Assembly: GCF_023101765.2 (NCBI RefSeq)
Contig: NC_064226.1
Span: 13,399,251-13,463,250, forward strand
Length of the DNA: 64,000 nucleotides
Source of the DNA: Spodoptera frugiperda
Lineage: Eukaryota > Arthropoda > Insecta > Lepidoptera > Noctuidae
Reading direction: 5' to 3'
The first letter of the stretch is position 1. Each line of letters starts with the position of its first letter. The position numbers and the translations under genes are program-made. Shown one piece after another: positions 48,176 through 59,344 of the stretch. The notes beneath the pieces were generated by a model that worked only from the letters and a program-made list of their open reading frames with translations, was not told the DNA's origin and made no database searches.

Positions 48176-48746
48176 AAGTGTGTATATTAAATACACAATC
48201 AGTCTCATGGCTATTGCTTCTAAAAGCTAAGTATTGGAAAAGGCTTCCTTATTCGGTGTAGGTACCTACACGAAAAAACTTGCACAACTGATGACAATTA
48301 ATGCGTCCTCTCGCCGGTCTCGCCCGTGGATTCGACTCCTGCACACGCTCCATCAACTTTTCTATCTGCTTACGGCTATTTTGTCCCATTTGAGTGGGAA
48401 AATCATTAAATTTTATAGAAAATTTCTCAGGTACGAAGTGACAGCTCGTGCACAAAATAGCACAATGATGTTGCCAGTGTGGTAAGAGATGACCACAGAG
48501 CATAAATATTTTTTATGAATGTGTTCATCTTTAAATATTGTGACAGCGTGCCCTAATAAGTGCGTACTACCTAGTATAATTAGCGAGGATGATGCTACCT
48601 ATCAGCTCGTTCTTACTAGATATAATGTTCATAATTGAAGTTCTATTCAATGTATGTAGCTACACAACTGGCCAGGCACATAGTATTGTTAGTTTATGAG
48701 TTTATATGACCAAGGTGAATGTGATGGAAGCTAAACAAAGTTAACA

Positions 48747-48877
48747 GAAGTGGGCCCAGTAAGCTGATGACTGATCCGGAGCTGCGGATAACCTAGAGGG
48801 TTTACCGGGGCTCCTTAGTCAGTAATTGCCCACTGCGAGAGAAGCAGTTGGATGATTTTCCCTCTTCAAAAAAAAAG
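48747..48877 (+). repeat. R1 repeat
   Basis: GTGGGCCCAGTAAGCTGATG, GATCCGGAGCTGCGGATAACC and GTTTACCGGGGCTCC are well kept. An internal deletion removes the AAGAGTCTGACACTCC part. Ends GATGATTTTCCCTC plus an A run. Confidence 0.65.
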
Positions 48878-49659
48878 GGAACTGAGTGAGCTATTCTGTA
48901 GTTCTGTCTATCCAAAAAAAAAGGTTAGCTGTCACACATATACTATGTATTTTACCTTCTGTCTTCTTGTTTGACAGATTATAAGTACCTATAAGGTTAC
49001 AATACATTATTAGATTCGACAAACAGTACATGGAAAAAAAGAACTTCACTTGTTTAAAGAGAAAAAAATAAGTCCCTAAAATCTGAATAAAGGGGTCTGT
49101 CAATAACACTGATTGCCGTGACGAAGCTCAAATCGAATTTCGATTTAAATTTCATAAACCATTAAAAATATTAATGAATTTTCCGTAGACGTCGATTTTT
49201 TAAAAGCTTCTTCAGAAACACTAAATGGTCTTTGATTTAAAATACTAAGTATTTTCAAAATGTCTGGTGTACGGCTAAAAACATCACTCCTAGTAAATGG
49301 ACCTCTTTCAGTATTCCTGAGAGGCTTCAAAAAACGAGGGCTTTTAAGTTATTTTATATACATTTTAGTAAAAGGCATGACATTTATAAATGAAAATCAT
49401 ATCTCACGTTTATTCCTAAATTGGCCTGACGTCCGTCGGGGGATAACTAAGTTACGTTAATTAATGAAGCCCGACTCTCTATTCACGAGCCAAACCTCAA
49501 ACTAGCAACGGGGAGGCAAAAGTTTATTTATACACGAGTATAAGCCAGAGACTGCGGTTTAATGTAATATTGCTATACTATAATCAGACGCTTAATGAAA
49601 TCAATGATTTCACGAAGAGTATTTTTACATCTATCAGTCATTTGATTGCGAAAATGTGA

Positions 49660-49810
49660 CAAAATAGTATATTGATTAAGATGTGAACTATTTGAGAAAA
49701 TATCTTTTAGTTACGAGTCAAGCCGGAATTCATATTCATAAGTCACGGCGCGGCAACATTAGTATAGCAAGAAACCTTCATATTACTATATCTCACAATA
49801 ATTTTTACAC
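49660..49810 (+). mobile_element. M2-family MITE, diverged
   Basis: TTTTAGTTACGAGTCAAGCC, ATATTCATAAGTCACGGCGCGG and ACTATATCTCACAATAATTT keep the family order. Confidence 0.45.
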
Positions 49811-50499
49811 TAATATTTTATTACTTGTCCTGGATTACAAAAGTGGGATATATTAAAGAAAGGTCAAATTAAAAGTGCCCTTAACTGACGAGTATGCATG
49901 AAAAGACGATGATTCATCAACAATCGTTGATGTAACGAAAAATGTACATAAATTAAATTAAATTCGTATCAATTAGCGTTCCACAGACTCTGCCTATCCC
50001 CATGGGAGACAGGCGTGACCTTATGTACGTATGTATACACGTGTAACTTAAATCAATATGTAATAAAGCACAATATTTAACAGATGTGCGACTGTTACGG
50101 ATTACCCCTTTGGGGCTTGACGTTTGATGTTTAAAGAGCTTGAAATTAAAACGTGACGGAGCACAGGTAACACTGAGTAACACTCGTTCTGCCGGCCTTG
50201 TCCTAATTAAGTTATTGGTGTCAAAGACTTCTGACATTTTTTTAAATTAAAGGCTTCACGTTATTACCGAAAAGGAGTATCAAATTGTTAAGAAAAAAAT
50301 GCTATAGACCAAACATTTTGTAACGAAAATTCACGTGTAATTTGACTAACAAAATCAAAAGTATAGACCTAAATAAAAAAATAGCAGTCATTTCGGGTTA
50401 ATCGCTGGTTTTTCCCTAATCATATCCGATACCCTTTATAGCCTACATTTTCAACGAATCATAGAACATTAAATACAAAGTAGCGACGAATTGTAGATG

Positions 50500-50590
50500 G
50501 TACTGGATCAGCTGACCGCTTGGCAGCTCGCCAGGGCGCCCGGTCGATACCGCCAGCGCCGCCGACGAGCCGTCTCGTCTAGGCCACGTA
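50500..50590. other. Short CpG- and GC-rich island
   Basis: About 90 bases are strikingly GC-rich against an AT-rich background, with many CpGs (CGCCAGCGCCGCCGACGAGCC). A 105-codon ORF runs through it on the + strand, but the composition is Arg-rich and then AT-driven, with no recognised domain. It could be a promoter, a non-coding exon or a repeat piece. Confidence 0.35.
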
Positions 50591-51157
50591 CAACAACTGG
50601 GTGTTTTCACCCTACTCGCGACCTTATTCCATACATCTCACGACAGATCTTTAATATTAAATTAAATCGATGTCAAGATGTAGCAAATTCAATACTACCG
50701 ATTTTTGTAGTTAATATTAAAAAGCAATCTTATTTCGTCATGTTTTTTAATTTAATACTTCAATATCTAATTCAGTCAATAAAAAAAGTAATTGATGTCC
50801 TCTTTTCTGTTTGATTTTAAAGAAAATAACACTAATAAATTAGGTCTTATATTACGAATGAATTAGGTAATATTACTTAACAACTTTGTGGTGTATTTAC
50901 CTTATATGTTAATACATATTAATCCGTTGGCAATTAGATTAGCTTTCGCAAATCGGATTACTAATTGCGGCACTCAAATGGCAGTAGGAAATTGCTCGCA
51001 ACTCAAATGGTTGCTAGGGTAGAAACTTCCAGAAACTATACAGCTAGGAAAGTCATCAGTGGGATTGAAATGTATCTGTGAGATTGCAAAAAAACGGGTA
51101 CCTATGGAATTTTTATTTTGTTCTTTTCTAAACTACATCCTAACCTATCGAGTATAC

Positions 51158-51303
51158 CCAAAACTACGGACTGCTTAGCGAGTTACTGAGGCTCCGGCTC
51201 GAAAAGCAGGAGTAGGAACGTGGTTTTTAGTCAGTAAGAGTCTGACACTCCCTCTCGTCTCGCCCAAGGCGGGAATTGTTATTGGATAAGTATCCCCCCG
51301 TAG
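51158..51303 (+). repeat. R1 repeat
   Basis: ACTACGGACTGCTTAGCGAG, GGCTCCGGCTCGAAAAGC, AGGAGTAGGAACGTGG, AGAGTCTGACACTCCC and CTCGCCCAAGGCGGG: the cleanest central part of the family. Confidence 0.7.
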
Positions 51304-51863
51304 TAAAAATCAAAACCGTTGTGTGTCTTATGCACCAACATGGCGTACAACGCAATACATTTGTCAAAGTCAAATATGCGACGGGTTAAAACGAGCACCT
51401 AGCTTCACAGACAGACAGATTGATGGACAATTCAATTTTACGTTTCAAAATTGAATGAACAAATGATTTTACTTTTGAGTCAATTTCAGAATCTGTATGG
51501 ACTATAAACTCTATGATGCCTCTTTATAATATTATTTCTTTTAGAAAGTGTAACGTAAAGATATTTGGAAAGTAAATGGAGCCATTATTTTTGGGCATTG
51601 ATATATAAGTTGGCATGCTTTCAACGTTGCGTCGCAGATGTGAACCTGCAAAATATTTAATGGTTGCAGTCTAAACTTTAAATTCTGAAATATGTTTAGC
51701 TTAAGTTTTTCAGAAGTCTGAAATTGGCCTGAGGCTTGGTCATTGAAATATTATGTTTAGCGTTAGTATTTCAGGAGTCTGAAATTGGCTCGAGGCATGG
51801 TAAGAAGATCATTCATTCAGATAATTATACACCTGTGATTATTTATATAAGTAAGCTGTTGTG

Positions 51864-52145
51864 TCGTGGTGGGCCCGATTCTCAAGCATGAGGGAGTGGG
51901 TTCGAACCTACCAACGACAAGTACCAATGTGACTTTTTCCAAGTTATATGTACATTCTAAGATTATTTAGACACCACTGACATCTGGTGAAGGAAAATAT
52001 CGTGAGGAAACCTGGGCTTATAATTTTTAATTATAAGTTTGAAATCACCAACCCGCATTGAGCAAGCGTGGTGATTAATGCTCAAACCTTCTCTGTGTGA
52101 GAAGAGGCCTTTGGTCAGCAGTGGCCACTTACAGGCTGTTAATGT
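51864..52145 (+). mobile_element. tRNA-derived SINE C
   Basis: The head GTGTCGTGGTGGGCCCGATT with box B GGTTCGAACCT (51899-51909) is tRNA-like. The body has ATTATTTAGACACCACTGAC, and the 3' part AATGCTCAAACC, AGAAGAGGCCTTTGGTCAGC, ends AGGCTGTTAATG. Confidence 0.8.
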
Positions 52146-53054
52146 GTATGTAAGCTCATGAATACTTAGACTATAAGCATCTCAAGTTTCATTCAACAAT
52201 CAAAACACACTGTTTGTGTGTCTGATATAAGTACAAACAGGCTATCAAAACCAACAGAGGCTCTTAAGGCTAATGGAAAAATAATACGAACAATATTCTT
52301 CTACGAAACTAAAAGCCTACAAGTATTCCTAGAACCTTTCAAATTCAATTTCCTGCCAAGCTATTGAGAGAAAGAGATTTCCTGTAGAAAATATTTTCTT
52401 AATAAAGTGACCTAGGAACATAGTACTACAAATAGTAATATCATATTTTTCAGTGAACAGAAATAGTTAGTGGTTGTTCGTGGAATTTTTTAGGTACGAA
52501 TAATATGTTCGGTTTACCCATTTGTCTTAATAAGAGTTTATGTTTTGGAACACGCACTTACTCTTACATGATGAACCCGCTATTGAATATTTAGTTACAC
52601 CCATTTTATTTATTAGTCTAGAAATAATGAATGACATAATAATTAATATATAAACTATAATAGTTTAACTTTTTTATTAGAACATAAACGAAATAATAAT
52701 ATCTTTAATTAGTTACAACTAAATGAATATTGCCAATAATTATATAGAAAATCAATAAGGAATTCATAAGTTTTTTTTTATTTTAACCCGTGGCATGCAG
52801 GGAGCGCGAGGCACAATTTGTTTTCTATTGTGTCTTATACAGGGTGCAGATTTGAAACCATGACAGAACTCGGGAGCATGTTACGGAAGTAAAAAATGTT
52901 CAATTTAAAATAAGGTTTCTGGCCAATAGTTAAAAACACAGCTATAATAAATTATTTAAGATTGGCCGTCTTTCAGAATAATTCGTCACCGGCGATTCTG
53001 AATATTTCAGAATCGGCCAACATGTCACGCACACAGCGTAACAAGACAGCGTCG

Positions 53055-53100
53055 AAGGTCAGTGGGCGGGGCCACGCGAGACGCCGCGCGAGTAGGCAGT
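53055..53100. promoter_or_regulatory. GC-box-containing CpG-rich segment
   Basis: GTGGGCGGGGCCACGCGAG followed by ACGCCGCGCGAGTAGG stands out from AT-rich surroundings; GGGCGGGGCC is a consensus-like GC box. A related CTAGGGGCGGAGC occurs at ~55102. No transcript can be attached to it. Confidence 0.25.
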
Positions 53101-53221
53101 TAGAAAGCGAAAAGAAAAATAATCACCAACATTTATTAATGATTTGATTGTTAACACATTTTCAATAATCTTAGAGTGCAGAAACAATCAATAAAAAAGT
53201 AGTACTCGTATCTTCAAAGAA

Positions 53222-54640
53222 AACGTAGGTATCAGCTGATTCATAACACTACGTACCTAATGATTTACTTATTACGTTTTATTGCAATCCTGTTGGATAC
53301 TAATAATTTAAAACTTAGTTATTTAAGGTCTGAATTATGAAAACACATCGCTATGAAAAGGTAGGTAGGGATCTAATCCAAACGCTCAGCTGTTTGCGAG
53401 CATAATCTTAGGTACCACTACCTACTAACTAATATCAACAAACACATTGTACGTAGGTAAGTTCAACCCAAAGTTTTATTCGTGTTTTAAATCGAATGAT
53501 GTAAAATTTTGTTTCCTATTTGAATTAAGTCGTTACTATTAACCATTAATTAGTAACTGACTATAAGTTTACTTATTATTCTGCGCCATAGGTACAGTAT
53601 TTATCAGTTGATTCATAATAGCTAATGAATTATGATGTATTAATTAAATTTTATTGGCATCCTGCTGAATACGTAAAACAACCAATTTCAAACTTAGAAT
53701 CGTAAGATCGGGATAATAAACACACATAGGTAAGTAGGTAGTCCAAGCGCTCAGCTGTTTGCGGGCGTGATGTTAGATAAGTAGTTTACTAACGTATTCT
53801 GTCTACCTAGATACATTCAGTTCAAAGTTTTAAATCTAACTAAAAATGGTTTCATCCGCATAACCTACGTACATACCTATCACCTACTTTATTGTTAGTT
53901 TGTTATTGCCTAACTAATTTCTAACAATTAGTATACTACTTACCTACTTATTATCATTTCATGTATGTTCCTGCGGTAGTTATCAGCTGATTCATCGTAG
54001 GTACTAGTTAAGTAATGATTTACTTATTACGTCTTATTGCAATCCTGCTGAATATCGCTCAGCTGTTTGTTTCATTTTTGTGTGTTGGAACAATTTCTTT
54101 AAATTCATCAATCCTATTGATGCGTTCTTAATCCGATCTAAAATAAACTAGTTTCTGCTAGCGGTCTAGCTATTTAATCAGAATATCGCAGTGGCGGGCA
54201 ACAACCGATACCATAACGAGTCGCGGGTTCGATTCCAGCATGGAACAACTCTGTATAAGTACCTAATCCACAATTTGTTGTATCGGGTCTGGGTGAGACG
54301 TAGTTATGTGAATTCAGTAGTTATGTAAAAATTGATATTTAGAGAGCCAAAACTACTAATGTAATTTGAAAGTTAATATCAAAATACGCATTGTACGAGT
54401 AGGTAAGTGTCCAAATGTTTATTCGTGTTTTATATCGGTGGATTATAAAATTGTCGGTCAGTGGGTAGCCTTAGGGGCGGATTTGTCTTTCCTATTTATG
54501 CATTGATATTCCGCATACATACCTACGATAGTTACCAGCTGATCAGCTGATTCGTAATAAGTACATACTAAATGCGTTTCCTATTGGTGTAACTAATAAA
54601 CAATTTCAAACTTAGTAATGGGCCAGTGGGTATCCTTAGG
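53222..54640. repeat. Degenerate ~370-390-bp tandem repeat array
   Basis: Units start near 53222, 53598, 53979 and 54529 with (G)TATCAGCTGATTCATAA, then TTTACTTATTACGTYTTATTGC, AATCCTGCTGAATAC and CAATTTCAAACTTAG, then CCAAGCGCTCAGCTGTTTGCG. The third unit is interrupted by a SINE A fragment (54190-54332). The last is partial, with its own duplication CAGCTGATCAGCTGATTC. Confidence 0.7.
54190..54332 (+). mobile_element. tRNA-derived SINE A fragment inside the tandem array
   Basis: Box B GGTTCGATTCC (54226-54236), AACTCTGTATAAG, CCACAATTTGTTGTATCGGGTCTGGG and a decayed 3' end. It interrupts the third array unit, so it arrived after the array formed. Confidence 0.7.
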
Positions 54641-55719
54641 GACGGAATGTACAAGTAAATAAATTACATAAATATCTACCTGTGTCACTCGGAGTCCGGA
54701 GATTTTGTTCGTCTTCGTAATCTACCTATGCACAGTAACATAGGTATGCACTACGTCACTGATTGACTATTGTAACACTAAGACACTTATTTTGAATGTG
54801 TTTCAAGCACTAAACTTCTTACAGTCACTGGGTAATAGTCAGCATACGTAATTGTCATGCCTGTGTAGGTATTTTCTGGTTAAGACGAACATTTGAATAA
54901 CTCGACGGAGAATTTTTCTACCGGTGGCGGGAAAGTAAACTACCTAGACTAAGTGTCTGTTATCATCATAAACACTAAACTTTGATAATTAATAAGACGG
55001 GAGTTCAAGGTCATGCATAAGAAATTTCGCAAGCGACTGCCACCGGCAGTGCCAAAACATAAACTGAATGCGTGTGCGTGCGCGCCACAGGGTGAGGGTG
55101 CTAGGGGCGGAGCTTGTGGTGCGTTCGCGTTTCTTATTGGAATTTTAGGGAATTGGTAATAATGTCAAATACGTGTTTGAGTTTGTGTGCGTGTAATGCC
55201 GCGTTTTAAGCTAGTTACATAACGTTCGAAATGTGATAGGCGTAGTTCTCACTTACGGATTTGCGAATTTTACAAAAAAATTAAAAAAAAAATTCCCATT
55301 TTTTTTATTGATTTGGACTCAGAATCGATAGCCGAGTCACCTCCTTGAATGCGTCTCGTTTTTAAAAATACACCCTGTATACAAGAGGTTAAAACTTTAA
55401 TTTTAAAGAAAAATATACAAGATTATATTCGAAGACATTTTCAAGATAATAAGAAATATGAATAAATATTTATGTGGTCCTCCCGCTTCCTACTTTATTT
55501 ATCTCACGTTTTCGGGCGCCATTTTTCAATTACGAAGCAAAATAAGATTTTTCTTACATCTTACGACTGGAGTGACCTCATTCTACCACCTTATTATTTA
55601 ATCGTCATAACATCATGCTCTGCTACCAATGAAGGGTAAGCAGATAGAGTGTATAATTTATCATACATTCACTTCTCATTCATTGATCATGTTATAAGTC
55701 TCATTGGGTTATATATATT

Positions 55720-55980
55720 ACTAGCGGACCCGACAGACGTTGTCCTGTCTACACGTCTATAATTTGAAAATTTGTCGGATCCAATGTAAAACATTCCAAA
55801 ATCAACAACTACTAATAAATTTAAAATTTATTAAAAAACATTGTACAGTGGGCAAAATTGTGAATCTAAACCATTCTCAGATCCCCTTGAACACACACAA
55901 AACATTTCATTAAAATCGGTCCAGTCGTCTAAGAGAAGTTCAGTACACACTTACAGAAGAATTATATATATAAAGATTAT
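55720..55980 (+). repeat. LINE-like 3' fragment (CTAGCGGACCCGACAGACG type)
   Basis: ACTAGCGGACCCGACAGACG, TTGTCCTGTCTACACG, later AAAATCGGTCCAGTCGTC and an end with TATATATA. Same general type as 3123-3250. Confidence 0.55.
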
Positions 55981-56283
55981 AAGTCTCATTTAATTGGTTT
56001 TGGTAAAGAATTCGCACTTAATACCAGACACAATTTTATTATTCTATGTAACTAAAAATTACGAAGCATTAAAAAAAGGAATCGGGTCAATATTCCTTTG
56101 AGTACTATATTACGTTAATTAATAGTCAACTTTGCCTTTGACTTAACAAAAATATTAACCAAGTTTGAACTAAAAAAAAAATATAAGCCTACCTTTATGG
56201 AAAATCTCAAAGAAATCTCTTGGGTATTTACTTTACTACATTAATCAGAAATATTCATAATTCAAAAGGGGCTCTTTACGTTG

Positions 56284-56443
56284 TCAGTAACCTTAGTACA
56301 AGTTTGCTTTACATTTACGTTATCGAAACGAGAGCGCGTTCAGCGCACTGATTGGTTGGTTTATTCGAGTCGGCCAATCAGAGCACCGAACGCGCTTTCG
56401 TTTCGATTACTTTAAACGTAAATCGAACTCCAACTAAGGGGAC
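56284..56443. mobile_element. M1-family hairpin MITE, copy 3
   Basis: CCTTAGTACAAGTTTGCTTT and its inverted partner near the right end (AACTAAGGGG). The central arms GAGAGCGCGTTCAGCGCACTG with ATTGGTTGG face CCAATCAGAGCACCGAACGC. Confidence 0.75.
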
Positions 56444-56889
56444 TAATCAATGCACATACAATAATAAACTTAAACAGTCTGTATAACTACAGTTATAATC
56501 TCCTTAAGCTAAAATGACAGTCTCCAAACGATATTCAAATGAATATTGTCCACCATTATGAGTTAAACGTCTCAATTGCGGTCGGAAACTGCCTTCTGAG
56601 CTAATTCAAGACTCGAAACTGAGGTTTAATGAAGTCAAAGTCTATTACGGTACCTGTAACTTGTAGTAAAATTATTTATTGGTAGACCTTAGAGTTCCCA
56701 ATCATTAGGGTTTATATGATAGCGCAGTTAACGTAATGTTGGTGCTTGAGGGTTAATGGGTTAAACAAATTGGTGTGGTTTTACACTTATGACCCTTGTA
56801 ACCCGCAGAATTAGAAAGATTTGATTTAGTAGATTCGCAAATACTACTACTATAATATGTTTAGGTAAACACAAAAAATGGTTGTATGT

Positions 56890-57020
56890 TTTAGGGCTCG
56901 TTCACACAAAAATTACTGAATGGATTTTTTGCAACTTGGCACAGAAATAGATTTAGTCTGGAATATAATAGGCTACTTTTCATCCAGGTAACGGGGGTGA
57001 AACCACTGGTAAAAGCTAAT
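56890..57020 (+). repeat. LINE-like 3' fragment
   Basis: ACTGAATGGATTTTTTGC, AACTTGGCACAGAAATAG, TAATAGGCTACTTTTCATCC and GGGGGTGAAACCACTGG ending AAGCTAAT are typical of non-LTR element tails and resemble 60690-61026. Confidence 0.45.
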
Positions 57021-57060
57021 AATGTACAATTATAACTAATATTATTTTATTTATTTCTTT

Positions 57061-57165
57061 TTTACGCGAGGTGAGAGAGTGTCAGGCTTTTACTGACTAA
57101 CAACTACTTTTCTACTCCTGTTTTTCGAGTCGGAGCTTCAGTAGTCCGCTAGGCAATCAGAAGAT
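57061..57165 (-). repeat. R1 repeat, minus strand
   Basis: GCGAGGTGAGAGAGTGTCAG, CTTTTACTGACTAACAAC, CTACTCCTGTTTTTCGAG and AGTAGTCCGCTAGG read as the reverse complement of the family. Confidence 0.6.
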
Positions 57166-57441
57166 GTTGTTCGGAATAGAAGAAGTAGCCACGATCTTAA
57201 GAAAATAAAGCTCCAACTATATTTATTCGATTTTCTATCTTCACTAGACTGTCACGGCTGAACAGGCAACGCATTAAGGTTGAACAGCACGTGTGTCGGT
57301 GAAGACATAAAAGTACGCATCCCTAAGCAGCCGGCGTTACTCGAGTGAGGTATGAAGATAATGCGTAATGATGTGTGAGTGTGTGGAGCGGTTGTAAGAA
57401 CTTGAAATATTGATGGAGCGTCTTATAAAGTTGGTGTAACC

Positions 57442-57617
57442 GCCGTACTCAGTAATTTAATGGTTACTTAACCATGTCCTTAGCTATTGTTTTCGGGATA
57501 AAATCGTTACTAAGTAATTATTATTTATTACTATTAGGCGCATCAACAGAATAAATACCAACGTTAGTAAAAAACAAGGAATAGATTGAGTAATCATTAA
57601 ACGTCTCTGAGTACGGC
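57442..57617. mobile_element. M3-family MITE, better copy
   Basis: GCCGTACTCAGTAATTTAAT at the left and its partner CGTCTCTGAGTACGGC at the right form ~27-bp imperfect terminal inverted repeats (176 bp in total). Second copy at 10893. Confidence 0.7.
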
Positions 57618-58667
57618 TCAGCTTTCTTTTGAGTGTCGCCTAGATATATTTTTAAAGAGGTAATATTGGCGTCTTATTACCTAAACAGGGAATACGAGAA
57701 TAGTTGTCCTATTCACACTTAGGCAATTATTAAATCTACTATTGATCGGAATATTATCGGTAATCAAAAAAAAACATATTGACATCGAAAAAAATAGTAG
57801 AAACCTATTTTGTCAATGATCCCTTAGTGTACTTATGCCAGTTTCCTGGAAATTAACTTTTAAAGTGATTTACAAATGGACTTGATTGTTTTACTTAGTC
57901 TCTTGATTTACGGAATTGACAATTTGTACTTTCAGGACAAAAGGTAGACGGAGTCAATGTAAAGTTTCATTTGACACAAGTTTCGGGTCAAAGCAGTTGA
58001 AATGTTGAAATTTTAAGGGAAATTGTTACTTAGACTTATTGAACGACTTGTACAATTTCTGAGTAAGTTAAAGTTATATGTATTAAGCATTCTCACTTGC
58101 AAATTAAAATGTAATGTTTCTTATACCTCGAGGTTACACGGAAGAGATGTACCAAGACGTACCACACTAAGCTCTTGGTAATGACGCCTATGAATTAATA
58201 CAAAGTAACAGTTGATTTTTAGTCAAACATCCAACAATATTAGACCTCATTTTTATTGACGGGGGAAACCTTCAAATGGCGCCTAGATTTTTGGGTAAAA
58301 AACTAGGGAGTTTGGGAGTTTTACTTCACTAAAATCTCCCCGGTGGCCACCATCTACACCTAAAGGAGGCACCGGGTCTTCTTAGTAGACCAACCCTGGA
58401 GCATTCACGGTGCAACACCTGTTATGGCATTTCCCCATGAGACTGCCATTACAATATCAGACCTAGATTATTTAATACTGAAATGTAGAGAATACAAAAA
58501 ATAACACTTATCTCTACCCGAGGGACTAAACTCAAGGACACATGTTCTAGAATCGCATTTCTTCTACTAGGGACTGACCACGTTACTAATATACATTCGT
58601 TCAATGTTCTCACGAAATTAGACCTTTCAACTCACGCTCAACTACCCGGAAAGCCTTCACGTCCATT

Positions 58668-58733
58668 CGTAGCCGATAGAAATTCACGCTACGTAGATCT
58701 GCTACGCCGTAGCAGCTACGAGCTACGCCCTTT
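58668..58733. repeat. CGTAGC/GCTACG palindromic block
   Basis: Contains ACGCTACGTAG, GCTACGCCGTAGC and CAGCTACGAGCTACG. Parallels 37637-37680 and 41632-41704. Confidence 0.5.
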
Positions 58734-59001
58734 ACATGTACCGAAAGTAGGTCAAGGGTGAACCGTCAGAGATGTGGGTTCCGTATTATGTTTTGAGAAT
58801 TAAATTAAACTTGTTAACTTGAATAAAAGATGGTAATCTCAGCTGAGTTGGTTTGTTACAACGGTTAAATGTTATATTAAATTAATGTTTTGATGATTTC
58901 ATTTTGGGAAAATGAGTGTTTTGGGCGTTAATTTTGGTGTTACTTAAGATTTTATATGGAGCAGCTTATATTTGATTACATTTAGAAATATAAGGTACAT
59001 C

Positions 59002-59118
59002 ATCGTCACGCCTTTTATCCCCGAAGGGGTAGGCAGAAGTGCACATTATGACACGTAATGCCACTGTACAATGTACACCTGCTTTTCACAATTTATGTCG
59101 TTAATTCCATGTAAAAGG
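59002..59118 (-). mobile_element. SINE B 3' fragment
   Basis: GTCACGCCTTTTATCC, CCGAAGGGGTAGGCAG, GTGCACATTATGACACGTAATG and GTACAATGTACACC match the 3' (tail-side) half of the 20419-20680 copy. Confidence 0.6.
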
Positions 59119-59344
59119 TAAACATAAGAATATAGATAGATATAAGTGTTATTTTGTTATTCTTCTATGTACAAAGTAGTAGATACTTAATTTTAGTTAC
59201 TGTTACATTTTAGGAACATTCTAGCAAGCGAGCAACGTTTGTAACTAAAAACGTAAGTATCATAAAATCCAGAACATTAAAGTTATGCATTGAATACATC
59301 TATACATATAATAAAATCGTAGAAAAGTGCTGTCTGTACATTGA

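Larger units (their letters stand above)
43142..48599. mobile_element. Large DNA-transposon-like element with 136-bp terminal inverted repeats
   Basis: 43142-43277 and 48464-48599 are identical in inverted orientation (136 bases, starting GGTAGCATCATCCTCGCTAA). TA lies immediately outside each end (43140-43141 and 48600-48601), consistent with a TA target duplication. The 5,458-bp length could hold a transposase gene, but I see no ORF over ~85 codons and no recognised motif, so it looks non-autonomous or badly decayed. The interior includes a tandem array (47847-48175). TA insertion suggests a Tc1/mariner-related or other TA-targeting superfamily; that assignment is inference. Confidence 0.7.
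52836..55381. mobile_element. Candidate element with TATACAGGGTG ends
   Basis: TATACAGGGTG (52836-52846) and CACCCTGTATA (55371-55381) are an exact 11-bp inverted pair 2.5 kb apart. Subterminal sequences at both sides look repeat-like. No transposase is seen; the middle is filled by a tandem array and a SINE fragment. The pairing could be coincidental between two separate repeats. Confidence 0.4.

Noticed and set aside
50497..50814. 105-codon ORF through the CpG-rich block
   Set aside because: Arg-rich start then AT-driven sequence; no homology or splice support.
52962..53147. 61-codon basic ORF (SGRGHARRRASRQ)
   Set aside because: Looks histone-like at first sight, but is too short, has no fold motif, and comes from a CpG-rich repeat-like segment.
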